This document shows positions 1 to 5,806 of a stretch of 64,000 nucleotides of DNA, one piece after another. The stretch's first letter is position 1, and every line of letters starts with the position of its first letter. The stretch is from a virus, in IMG/VR virus record IMGVR_UViG_3300044640_001495, positions 62,001 to 126,000 of that record. One strand, 5' to 3'. Made by a program: the position numbers and the translations under genes. The notes below the pieces were generated by a model that saw only the letters and a list, made by a program, of their open reading frames with translations, was not told the origin of the DNA and made no database searches.

Positions 1-32
1 AGTATAAACTCAACGAAGGTAAGTAAAATATT

Positions 33-107
33 GGGCTGTTGGTATAGATGGGAACACAGTAGCTTTGCAAGCTTCAATCCCCGGTTCGATCCCGGGACGG
101 TCCACCA
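33..107 (+). tRNA. tRNA-Ala (anticodon TGC)
   Basis: A full cloverleaf can be drawn. The acceptor strands are gggctgt and acggtcc (two G-U pairs), the anticodon loop is tttgcaa with TGC, and the T arm is cccgg-ttcgatc-ccggg. Discriminator A is followed by an encoded CCA. It is the first of a series of tRNA genes mixed with small ORFs. Confidence 0.93.
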
Positions 108-124
108 AGTTTTAAGTAAGTATT

Positions 125-198
125 GCCCCTTTAGTATAATGGTATTACACCTGTTTTGTAATCAGGTTACGGCAGTTCGATTCTGTCAAGGGGCACCA
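125..198 (+). tRNA. tRNA-Thr (anticodon TGT)
   Basis: Acceptor gcccctt pairs with aaggggc. The anticodon loop is tttgtaa (TGT). The T loop is ttcgatt, and CCA is encoded after discriminator A. It lies 17 nt after the tRNA-Ala gene, probably in the same transcript. Confidence 0.92.
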
Positions 199-212
199 TT
201 TTTTAGGTACAT

Positions 213-830
213 ATGAAATTTGCATATTTTAATCCAACTGTGATGGCTGTGGCCGATGTGCCGGCGGATGTATTCACCAATTTGAAAAGTCTAGTAGATA
301 CTGCACATACCAAGACAGAACTCAATGATGAGGGTAATCCTGCTATTAGCATACGTGGCGGACAGCAGATTCAACTCTTGCCAAATCAATTCAATCTAGA
401 CACAGGGCATATCAAACGCTATGTAGAAGCGCAGTGCCAGGAATACATGGATGCGCAGATCAAACAAAGCGGTCGCAACGATCTGTCAGCATTTCAACCC
501 ATGTTGGTTTCAGCATGGACTATACGTCAGACTGCAGGCGACTATCAGGCCATGCACAATCATGAAGCACATATCAGCGGCAACATCTACATTGATGTTC
601 CTGATCTTGATCTCACAGACAACATATCGGATGCTGTGATTGAGTTTAGATTGCCGGTGGTAAGAAACCCTGCACATTTTGTTTTTGTAGATCAATGGCG
701 GTTTACCCCAAATCCCATGAAGATGATCATATTTCCCAGCTATATTCCACACACTGTGTATCCGTGGAAAGGCAAGGGCCACAGAACAATTTTGGCTTGG
801 GATGTGAAATTAGTGGCAAAAAAGACTTGA
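213..830 (+). CDS. Putative 2OG-Fe(II) oxygenase
   Basis: This 205-residue protein resembles the small phage/bacterial 2OG-Fe(II) oxygenase family often annotated TIGR02466-like. The visible marks are the HNHEAHISGNIYID stretch around residues 115-128, which supplies the HxH/SGxxY metal region. Further on is the C-terminal FPSYIPHTVYPW...HRTILAWD segment, with the distal His and the 2OG-binding Arg near residues 180-195. No substrate can be inferred. It follows two tRNA genes directly and is the first of about twelve proteins in the window with this fold. The start ATG lies 14 nt after the tRNA-Thr gene without a clear Shine-Dalgarno sequence. Confidence 0.8.
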   Translation: MKFAYFNPTVMAVADVPADVFTNLKSLVDTAHTKTELNDEGNPAISIRGGQQIQLLPNQFNLDTGHIKRYVEAQCQEYMDAQIKQSGRNDLSAFQPMLVSAWTIRQTAGDYQAMHNHEAHISGNIYIDVPDLDLTDNISDAVIEFRLPVVRNPAHFVFVDQWRFTPNPMKMIIFPSYIPHTVYPWKGKGHRTILAWDVKLVAKKT

Positions 831-855
831 CATTTAGTCTAAAGAGTGCTATAAT
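827..855 (+). promoter_or_regulatory. Consensus sigma70-type promoter upstream of rpoZ-like gene
   Basis: TTGACA at 827-832 and TATAAT at 850-855 are separated by exactly 17 nt, a perfect consensus. The predicted start near 862 leaves a leader of about 275 nt before the RpoZ-like gene. Confidence 0.85.
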
Positions 856-861
856 AGTTTT

Positions 862-1138
862 GTTGTGTAGCAATACATGACCGGTAAAGCGAAGGGTAGA
901 TGAGAATAGACACAAAGGTGTGAGCTTCATGCTTACTCCAAACTTACAACCATCTGAACAATGGCCGTGTTTATGTGATCCGATCCCTAATAGAATGTCA
1001 TTTGTTAATCGGAAATATATGGACCTCTGTGTATTGTATTTTGCACATTGTCAACGAAGACTACAACTCTTCATTGTATATTGTCCGGTCTATTACTTGA
1101 CCTTTCGTTGACCCGTTATTTTTAACCTAAAGGAATAT
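862..1138 (+). promoter_or_regulatory. Long 5' leader with inverted repeats before rpoZ-like gene
   Basis: No convincing gene lies here. It contains a short hairpin (gtgagc 920-925 with gcttac 931-936, one G-U) and a perfect 9-bp inverted repeat, gtcaacgaa at 1050-1058 with ttcgttgac at 1104-1112. Nested inside the repeat is gaaga/tcttc. A Shine-Dalgarno-like aaagga stands just before the ATG at 1139. An untranslated regulatory leader or a small RNA are both possible; I do not recognise a known family. Confidence 0.45.
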
Positions 1139-1387
1139 ATGAACAAACAACTTTCATCAGAAGACGCAGTGGCAGCATACGGCGATAGATTTGAAATGGT
1201 ATTGGCTGCAAGTCAACGAGCTCGAGAGTTGAAAAACGGTCATGCTCCTAGAGTTGATAAAGGTAGTCATGGATTTATTGTTACTGCTCTAAACGAAATC
1301 GAACAGGGCAAGTATACTAGACTTGATTTTTTAAAAACTGTTAAAACAAAGAAGAAAGGACAACGTGATGAACATTTCCCTACGTAA
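1139..1387 (+). CDS. rpoZ: RNA polymerase omega subunit-like protein (RpoZ)
   Basis: This 82-residue protein reads like bacterial omega. Residues 7-28 contain the signature EDAVAAYGDRFEMVLAASQR, followed by RARELKNG. Residues 47-57 read FIVTALNEIEQG, matching the omega pattern DAVxxxGxRFxxVLxAxxRAR...VxALxEIExG. Omega binds the beta-prime subunit and helps assemble and tune RNA polymerase. The length is about that of E. coli omega without its tail. The gene has its own consensus promoter, a long leader and a good ribosome site, and overlaps the start of the next gene by 20 nt. A phage copy could alter host polymerase assembly or promoter choice; that is inference. Confidence 0.78.
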   Translation: MNKQLSSEDAVAAYGDRFEMVLAASQRARELKNGHAPRVDKGSHGFIVTALNEIEQGKYTRLDFLKTVKTKKKGQRDEHFPT

Positions 1388-1940
1388 GGCAAACGCAGTT
1401 CAGAATTCGATCAATGAAGCAATCAAGGGTATTAAGATTGATACCAGCATTGAGATCAACGAGTTCCAGAACGCACAAGATGAGATTCAAAAGGCCAATA
1501 ACCTTTTGATCACAAATGATGGTCGCCGACAAAAGCTGTTGTTGGCCTTGTACAACATTCGCGGACTGGTTGGTACAGCCAACGCAAATTGCGGAATTGA
1601 CCTGTCATTGGCCAAGGCTGCGTTCATTGACAAGCGTGTCACACAGTTGACTGAAATAGCCACATTGAATCCAGTGAGTGACTTGGCTGTGGTCAACGGC
1701 AAGTTGGACAAGATCCGCAGCCGCAAAGAAGAAAGCCGTGCAAGTTTGTACGGCCGTGACGACACGGTATCTACCAGTGTTGTTGGACGAGATCAAATTG
1801 ATCAAGCCAAGGCAGAGATCCAAAATCTCAAGAAGCAGAAACAAAAACTCAATGATGAAGTTCTTGAGTTAAATATCAAAACTGAAATTCCACTCAGTGA
1901 TGATGTTGTAGCAACACTGCAAGCTGAAGGCTTGATCTAA
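1368..1940 (+). CDS. Conserved phage protein with coiled-coil segment
   Basis: I do not recognise a function. The 190-residue product is mostly helical in character. It has a Lys/Gln/Glu-rich heptad-like stretch near residues 150-170 (IDQAKAEIQNLKKQKQKLND) that probably forms a coiled coil. ATG 1368 is preferred to the in-frame GTG at 1365 because aaagga lies 7 nt upstream of it. The gene overlaps the end of the rpoZ-like gene, so the two are probably co-transcribed and translationally coupled. Confidence 0.7.
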   Translation: MNISLRKANAVQNSINEAIKGIKIDTSIEINEFQNAQDEIQKANNLLITNDGRRQKLLLALYNIRGLVGTANANCGIDLSLAKAAFIDKRVTQLTEIATLNPVSDLAVVNGKLDKIRSRKEESRASLYGRDDTVSTSVVGRDQIDQAKAEIQNLKKQKQKLNDEVLELNIKTEIPLSDDVVATLQAEGLI

Positions 1941-2154
1941 CAGACCCCGGGCGCCCTTGCCCGTTATACAAAGGGGGTGGGGCAGTCACCATAAAGAGTG
2001 CTAGGTTTGTAGTGCAAAGGCCTTCCGATCCTGTGTAGGGAATCCGGAGACGCATTAGGTGAGGTTTAACACCTTCCCATAAGAATAAATGTTATGGACA
2101 GAGTAACCGCTCAGTCTAGGGCTCCTGTGGTGGGAGTAGCTAGGCACTAATTAT
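1941..2154 (+). ncRNA. Candidate structured RNA between coding gene and initiator-type tRNA
   Basis: This 214-nt stretch has no good ORF but several strong helices. They are cgggc-gccctt-gcccg near 1948-1963; aggtg...cacct near 2058-2075; gat-cct-gtgt-agg-ga-atc near 2028-2045; and ctcc-tgtggt-ggag near 2122-2135, flanked by ctag/ctag. A cccc/gggg pair could close the first helix. It ends directly at the tRNA at 2155, so both probably come from one transcript. I cannot assign it to RNase P, tmRNA, 6S or a self-splicing intron. It may be an uncharacterised RNA or a leader. Confidence 0.45.
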
Positions 2155-2230
2155 CGCGGGATGGAGAAGGTGGTATCTCGGAAGTCTCATAAGCTTCAGA
2201 TCGTCGGTTCGACTCCGACTCCCGCAACCA
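2155..2230 (+). tRNA. Initiator-type tRNA (fMet-like, anticodon CAT)
   Basis: This 76-nt tRNA has acceptor cgcggga and tcccgca, giving the C1 x A72 mismatch that marks bacterial initiator tRNAs. It also has A11-U24 in the D stem, anticodon loop ctcataa and T arm gtcgg-ttcgact-ccgac, with encoded CCA. Its 5' half closely follows E. coli fMet tRNA. The anticodon stem is gaagt/gcttc, so the three consecutive G-C pairs normally required for P-site initiation are absent. Confidence 0.88.
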
Positions 2231-2240
2231 ATTTGAGGAC

Positions 2241-2993
2241 ATGATGTTTTTATTTCGAAGAAAAAAGATAATTGTAGATTGTTTTATAGATAATCCAGTT
2301 GTGCAGAATCTGTTCAAAATTGATCATGCTCATAAATTTGTTCCCGCAGAGTGGAAACAATTGCCACCTATGGTTGATGTAAAATCACTGCAGGATCCTA
2401 GAAGCAAGGAATTAATTCCAATACCAACAGCCAAGAGATGTGTTGGTATGGTCAATTTGTTTACCTCTGGATTTATACTACCTAGTTGGACAGATTTTAA
2501 AATTGAAATGATGAAGGACGGATTATTTTTTAAACATGATCCTATGGGCGGCCTAGATGCCAATCCCCATCCTCCCTTTATGTATTGGGAAGAATTGTAC
2601 AAGGGATACCAGCATGTGAAAATTTCTAGTCCTTGGTTAATCAAAGAAAAAACTGGTGTTAAATTTGCCTGGAATCAATGTACCTATCACAATACAGATA
2701 GACATGCTAACTACCATGCGTTATCGGGAATATTAGATTTTAAAGCACAGCATAATACACATGTGAATATTTTTGTGAAAAAGGGAACTACACTAACGGT
2801 TAATGCAGGTGATCCGTTGGTACAGCTTATCCCGTTAACTGAACGTGAAGTAGAATTAAAACATCATGAAGTTGATGCTAACGAGTACGAAAAGATTTCA
2901 AAAGAGTTTACTCAAAAATCTATGTGGGGAGGGCAACATAGATCATTATTAACTTCAATGCCCGCATCAAAATGTCCGTTTGGATTCAAATGA
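2241..2993 (+). CDS. Conserved hypothetical phage protein
   Basis: This 250-residue protein is of a kind seen in marine T4-like phages; I cannot name its function. A central WNQCTYHNTDRHANYHAL stretch near residues 145-162 is rich in His and polar residues. The following hydrophobic/glycine pattern with GDPLVQLIPLTERE near residues 195-208 suggests a beta-sandwich or cupin-like fold, which is a guess. A gaggac sequence precedes the tandem ATG ATG start. Its stop overlaps the start of the next small gene (ATGA), so the pair is translationally coupled. Confidence 0.72.
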   Translation: MMFLFRRKKIIVDCFIDNPVVQNLFKIDHAHKFVPAEWKQLPPMVDVKSLQDPRSKELIPIPTAKRCVGMVNLFTSGFILPSWTDFKIEMMKDGLFFKHDPMGGLDANPHPPFMYWEELYKGYQHVKISSPWLIKEKTGVKFAWNQCTYHNTDRHANYHALSGILDFKAQHNTHVNIFVKKGTTLTVNAGDPLVQLIPLTEREVELKHHEVDANEYEKISKEFTQKSMWGGQHRSLLTSMPASKCPFGFK

Positions 2994-3139
2994 AATTATA
3001 CGAAGCAACAATTAGAGTAGACGGCAAAGAATTTAAGGATCGTGTGGGTGCTAATTCGGCAGAGGAAGCACGTATGTTATTACAACAGAGACACGGTCCC
3101 AGAGCAGTACCATATGTTCCTCATATGATACCAAGTTAA
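2990..3139 (+). CDS. Small conserved phage protein (49 aa)
   Basis: A 49-residue ORF starts within the ATGA overlap at the end of the preceding gene and stops just before tRNA-Pro. It begins MKLYEATIRVDGKEFKDRV and continues with an SAEEARMLLQQRHG helix. The layout is a beta hairpin followed by a helix, as in many short phage proteins. Tight spacing, translational coupling and protein-like composition support it; function is unknown. Confidence 0.6.
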   Translation: MKLYEATIRVDGKEFKDRVGANSAEEARMLLQQRHGPRAVPYVPHMIPS

Positions 3140-3142
3140 TTT

Positions 3143-3219
3143 CGGAGTGTGGCGCAGTCTGGTAGCGCACCTGGTTTGGGACCAGGGGGTCCAAGGTTCG
3201 AATCCTTGTACTCCGACCA
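3143..3219 (+). tRNA. tRNA-Pro (anticodon TGG)
   Basis: Acceptor cggagtg pairs with tactccg. The anticodon loop is tttggga (TGG) in a cctgg/ccagg stem, and the T loop is ttcgaat. Discriminator A is followed by encoded CCA. Confidence 0.93.
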
Positions 3220-3239
3220 TTTTTTAAAAAGAGAAAACA

Positions 3240-3428
3240 ATGACTAAAGACGAATACGAAGCAGCTACAGCCACAGCCATGGCAGAGTTCCTGGCCAAGG
3301 GTGGTGTGATACAACAGATCGAAAGAAATGTCAGCAGCAGAGAAGAAGGAGCCAGTTATTCATCATGGTCTAAGAAAAAACCTTCAACTTCACCTTTGGC
3401 CAATCCTCCAGAGGATCACGAAACTTGA
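3240..3428 (+). CDS. Small hypothetical protein
   Basis: This 62-residue product is unrecognised. The N-terminal half looks helical (MTKDEYEAATATAMAEFLAK) and the C-terminal half is Ser/Lys/Pro-rich and probably disordered. A gagaaaac sequence precedes the ATG. It sits between tRNA-Pro and tRNA-Gly, as do several other short genes in this block. Confidence 0.6.
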   Translation: MTKDEYEAATATAMAEFLAKGGVIQQIERNVSSREEGASYSSWSKKKPSTSPLANPPEDHET

Positions 3429-3445
3429 TTGTTAAATAATAGTAT

Positions 3446-3519
3446 GCGGGGTTAGTTTAATGGTAAAACAGCAGATTTCCAATCTTCGGTCGAGAGTTCG
3501 ATTCTCTCACTCCGCTCCA
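3446..3519 (+). tRNA. tRNA-Gly (anticodon TCC)
   Basis: Acceptor gcggggt pairs with actccgc. The anticodon loop is tttccaa (TCC), with one mismatch in its stem. The T arm is gagag-ttcgatt-ctctc. Discriminator T is followed by encoded CCA. Confidence 0.9.
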
Positions 3520-3527
3520 AGGATATA

Positions 3528-4100
3528 ATGAAAGTAATAGATCAAAACGAAGTATTTCGCAAGTTTAATTTCAGTTCAGTAATTACACAATCTGACAATG
3601 AAGAAGCCATAGGCATTATAAAAGCAATCATTGCTGACGGGAATTACTTTACTAATAGTCCCAAATATCAAACTAAAGAAAATATATTTGCTAGACCCGA
3701 AGCTGTATGGTTAAAGTATCGTATGAGTTTTTTGTTCAGTGTATTCATGTACCTAGGACGTGAAGTAAAAGTTAATAACATGATGGCTTGGTCGTTTATG
3801 ACCAATCTTGAGAGTGCCGAGGATCGTGAAAATCTGTGGCATCATCACTGGCATCCTACTCATGACACTGCCAAAATGTTGAGTGGTGTTTTGTATCTGC
3901 ACATACCCGATGATGTTAAAGATTACGATTACTGTGGTACAGAAATGGCTCCTAACGGGCCAGCAGGTGACGGCAAGTTGTTTGTAAAACCTAGTGAATA
4001 CGCATGGTTGATCTATCCCAGTGATCAGTGGCACAGGCCGGGTGTTGTACAAAGCAATCAGTATCGTTTTATATTGGCAGCAGATATAGAATATGTTTAA
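3528..4100 (+). CDS. Putative 2OG-Fe(II) oxygenase-like protein
   Basis: This 190-residue protein has the layout of a small 2OG-Fe(II) oxygenase. A His-rich WHHHWHPTHDTAKMLSG segment lies near residues 104-120 and is followed by the strand VLYLHIPDD. A C-terminal QWHRPGVV...YRFILAAD segment could supply the distal His and the 2OG-binding Arg. The exact metal ligands cannot be assigned by eye. It lies between two tRNA-Gly genes. The start has only an aaggata sequence close upstream. Confidence 0.65.
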   Translation: MKVIDQNEVFRKFNFSSVITQSDNEEAIGIIKAIIADGNYFTNSPKYQTKENIFARPEAVWLKYRMSFLFSVFMYLGREVKVNNMMAWSFMTNLESAEDRENLWHHHWHPTHDTAKMLSGVLYLHIPDDVKDYDYCGTEMAPNGPAGDGKLFVKPSEYAWLIYPSDQWHRPGVVQSNQYRFILAADIEYV

Positions 4101-4101
4101 T

Positions 4102-4175
4102 GCGGGATTAGTTTAATGGTCAAACGAAACCTTGCCAAGGTTTAGTCAGGAGTTCGATTCTCCTATCCCGCTCCA
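4102..4175 (+). tRNA. tRNA-Gly (anticodon GCC)
   Basis: Acceptor gcgggat pairs with atcccgc. The anticodon arm is aaacc-ttgccaa-ggttt (GCC). The T loop is ttcgatt. Discriminator T is followed by encoded CCA. Its 5' half resembles tRNA-Gly(TCC) at 3446, suggesting duplication. Confidence 0.93.
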
Positions 4176-4180
4176 AATTT

Positions 4181-4255
4181 CCGGCCATAGTATAATGGAT
4201 AATACAAAGAGCTTCTACCTCTTGAATGTGGGTTCGATTCCTGCTGGCCGGACCA
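4181..4255 (+). tRNA. tRNA-Arg (anticodon TCT)
   Basis: Acceptor ccggcca pairs with tggccgg. The anticodon arm is aagag-cttctac-ctctt (TCT, reading AGA/AGG codons). Discriminator A is followed by encoded CCA. It is five nucleotides from the tRNA-Gly gene and one from the next tRNA. Confidence 0.92.
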
Positions 4256-4256
4256 C

Positions 4257-4330
4257 GCTCTTGTAGTAAAATGGTATTACACAGTCTTGGTAAGACTGAA
4301 TTCCAAGTTCAATTCTTGGCTAGAGCACCA
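4257..4330 (+). tRNA. tRNA-Thr (anticodon GGT)
   Basis: Acceptor gctcttg pairs with ctagagc, with one T-T mismatch. The anticodon arm is cagtc-ttggtaa-gactg (GGT). CCA is encoded. The perfect promoter for the next gene starts two nucleotides after its end. Confidence 0.88.
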
Positions 4331-4331
4331 C

Positions 4332-4360
4332 TTGACAAATTGAAAGAAAGACAGTATAAT
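4332..4360 (+). promoter_or_regulatory. Consensus sigma70-type promoter, leaderless mRNA predicted
   Basis: TTGACA 4332-4337 and TATAAT 4355-4360 are spaced by exactly 17 nt. Only six nucleotides separate the -10 box from the ATG at 4367, so the expected start site is the A of the start codon. Confidence 0.85.
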
Positions 4361-4366
4361 AGTCGT

Positions 4367-4591
4367 ATGTACAAAGTAATAGAAAAACAAAGCTCAACGG
4401 AGTTTGCTAATTTGGATTTAGCAATGGCATTTGCCAAAGAATTAAATGTGTTCGTTACCATCCAAGGTGGCGAATTTGAAATCGTAGGAGTATTTGGTGT
4501 AGACAGCATCAAAGATGGTAAGTGTCCAGATGGCGTTAAATACGATTGGAACAAAGCGAGCCGAATTGGCCGCGTTAAAAAGGAAAGATAA
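4367..4591 (+). CDS. Small conserved phage protein, probably from a leaderless mRNA
   Basis: The 74-residue product (MYKVIEKQSSTEFANLDLAM...) is unrecognised. It looks like a small alpha/beta protein with a basic C-terminus. The reading frame is open upstream into the tRNA genes, but the ATG at 4367 is chosen because a perfect promoter places transcription start at about this nucleotide. Transcription should continue into the IF-1 gene 7 nt downstream. Confidence 0.68.
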   Translation: MYKVIEKQSSTEFANLDLAMAFAKELNVFVTIQGGEFEIVGVFGVDSIKDGKCPDGVKYDWNKASRIGRVKKER

Positions 4592-4598
4592 AAACTAG

Positions 4599-4817
4599 AT
4601 GGCCAAAGAAGATATAATCGAATTAACAGGCGTTGTAGAAGAAGTCTTGCCCGGTAATATGTTTAAGGTAAAAGTAGACAATCTACCCAATGTCTTATTG
4701 TGCTATACTAGTGGCAGACTCAAGCAACACAAAATTCGTATCATTCTAGGCGATCGTGTCAAGGTGGAAGTTAGCCCCTATGACATGACCAAAGGCCGAG
4801 TCTCTTATAGATTGTAA
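4599..4817 (+). CDS. infA: Translation initiation factor IF-1
   Basis: This is a complete 72-residue IF-1, the usual bacterial length. It begins MAKEDIIELTGVVEEVLPGN and keeps the S1/OB-fold features MFKVKVDN, SGRLKQHKIRIILGDRVKVE and SPYDMTKGRVSYR. IF-1 binds the 30S A site and works with IF-2 and IF-3 in choosing initiator tRNA and start codons. It lies seven nucleotides after the preceding small gene and probably shares its promoter. A phage-borne IF-1 close to a phage fMet-type tRNA suggests altered translation initiation during infection, which is inference; the identification itself is strong. Confidence 0.93.
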   Translation: MAKEDIIELTGVVEEVLPGNMFKVKVDNLPNVLLCYTSGRLKQHKIRIILGDRVKVEVSPYDMTKGRVSYRL

Positions 4818-4854
4818 TAAAAGAAATTCAACAAATTGGCCCTGTTGATTTTGT

Positions 4855-4883
4855 TTGACAGGGCTTTGTTTTGACTGTATAAT
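4855..4883 (+). promoter_or_regulatory. Consensus sigma70-type promoter
   Basis: TTGACA 4855-4860 and TATAAT 4878-4883 are spaced by 17 nt. The start site near 4890 gives a short leader carrying aaagga before the ATG at 4909. Confidence 0.85.
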
Positions 4884-4908
4884 ATATACTTACACAGTAA
4901 AGGATTAT

Positions 4909-5082
4909 ATGGCAGGCAAAGCAAAATCGGTTTATTTGACTATAAACCCAAAAGGTACATTTACAACAGCATTTCACAAGGTGTTCTTTGATGCTAAAGC
5001 ATACAACGACTACATTAAGACAGATGAGTTCAAAGCTAAATGGCCTGCAGAAAAATTTGATATTGTAAAAGAAACTTACTAA
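4909..5082 (+). CDS. Small hypothetical protein
   Basis: The 57-residue protein starts MAGKAKSVYLTINPKGTF. The ATG at 4909 is chosen because it follows a perfect promoter and an aaagga ribosome site; the longer frame would run back through the promoter. It looks like a basic alpha/beta protein. Function is unknown. The phosphoesterase gene follows after 13 nt. Confidence 0.7.
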   Translation: MAGKAKSVYLTINPKGTFTTAFHKVFFDAKAYNDYIKTDEFKAKWPAEKFDIVKETY

Positions 5083-5095
5083 CAAGGAGGCAGAT

Positions 5096-5698
5096 ATGCC
5101 AAGTGTATTCTTAGTAAGCGACACGCACTTTGGACACACAGGTGTATGCCGCTTCACACGCAACGATGGTGAAAAATTAAGACCGTGGACGGATCCAGAT
5201 GAAATGGACGAAGCTATGGTTAAGGCGTGGAACGAACGGGTAAAACCCACTGACAAGGTCTACCACTTAGGTGATGTTGTTATTAACCGCAAAGCGTTAG
5301 GAACGTTACGTAGGTTAAACGGTGACAAGGTATTAATCCGCGGTAATCACGACATCTTCCGCGATGACGAGTATAGAATGTACTTTAGAGAATTACGTGC
5401 ATACCATGTTATGAACGGCATGATCTTAAGCCATATCCCGTTACACTCGGATTCGATGGGTCGTTTTGGAGTTAACATTCACGGACATTTACACTCAAAT
5501 CGAGTGCGTAAGGCCCGTGGAGTTGATGTTAAAACAGGAGAAATCTTATACAGTGATGAGATTGATCCTAGATATCATTGTGTTTGTGTAGAACAAACTC
5601 CGGACTTTGCTCCTATCTTGTTTGAAGATGTGTTAAAGCGCATCGAAGCAGAAGGCGGATCAGTAGGTTTTAAGAACGGCAACGGACCTACAATGTAA
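5096..5698 (+). CDS. Calcineurin-like metallophosphoesterase
   Basis: This 200-residue protein has the complete metallophosphoesterase motif set: SDTHFGH (residues 8-14), HLGDVV (about 58-63), IRGNHD (about 81-86), ILSHIPLH (about 110-117) and NIHGHLHS (about 127-134). These bind two metal ions for phosphoester hydrolysis. The substrate is unknown; phage members may act on nucleotides or RNA ends. A canonical aaggagg sits seven nucleotides before the ATG, and a strong terminator follows 15 nt after the stop. Confidence 0.9.
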   Translation: MPSVFLVSDTHFGHTGVCRFTRNDGEKLRPWTDPDEMDEAMVKAWNERVKPTDKVYHLGDVVINRKALGTLRRLNGDKVLIRGNHDIFRDDEYRMYFRELRAYHVMNGMILSHIPLHSDSMGRFGVNIHGHLHSNRVRKARGVDVKTGEILYSDEIDPRYHCVCVEQTPDFAPILFEDVLKRIEAEGGSVGFKNGNGPTM

Positions 5699-5713
5699 TA
5701 AACTGTGCAGTTT

Positions 5714-5745
5714 AAAATAGGGCTCTTCGGAGCTCTATTTTTTTT
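5714..5745 (+). terminator. Rho-independent terminator with UUCG loop
   Basis: A 12-bp stem (aaaatagggctc with gagctctatttt, one G-U pair) is capped by a TTCG tetraloop and runs into a T tract. It closes the tRNA/IF-1/phosphoesterase block. Confidence 0.9.
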
Positions 5746-5769
5746 GGTTCGAGGTTCTGATACAGTGGC

Positions 5770-5776
5770 ATAAATA
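5770..5776 (+). promoter_or_regulatory. T4-late-type promoter element
   Basis: ATAAATA lies 30 nt before the fibre gene start, in the short space after the terminator. It matches the TATAAATA core used by T4 gp55-type late sigma factors. Confidence 0.6.
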
Positions 5777-5806
5777 CTAGACTAACATTGCCCCGGAGTT
5801 ATTAAT

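Noticed and set aside
1941-2154. Group I intron, RNase P RNA or tmRNA
   Set aside because: The conserved core sequences of these RNAs are not seen; left as an unassigned structured RNA.
4226-4366. Upstream extension of the small gene at 4367 through two tRNA genes
   Set aside because: It translates tRNA sequence and the promoter; a perfect promoter places transcription start at 4367.
4828-5256. Antisense open frame of 142 codons
   Set aside because: It lies opposite two well-supported genes, has Cys/Phe-rich noise composition and no ribosome site.
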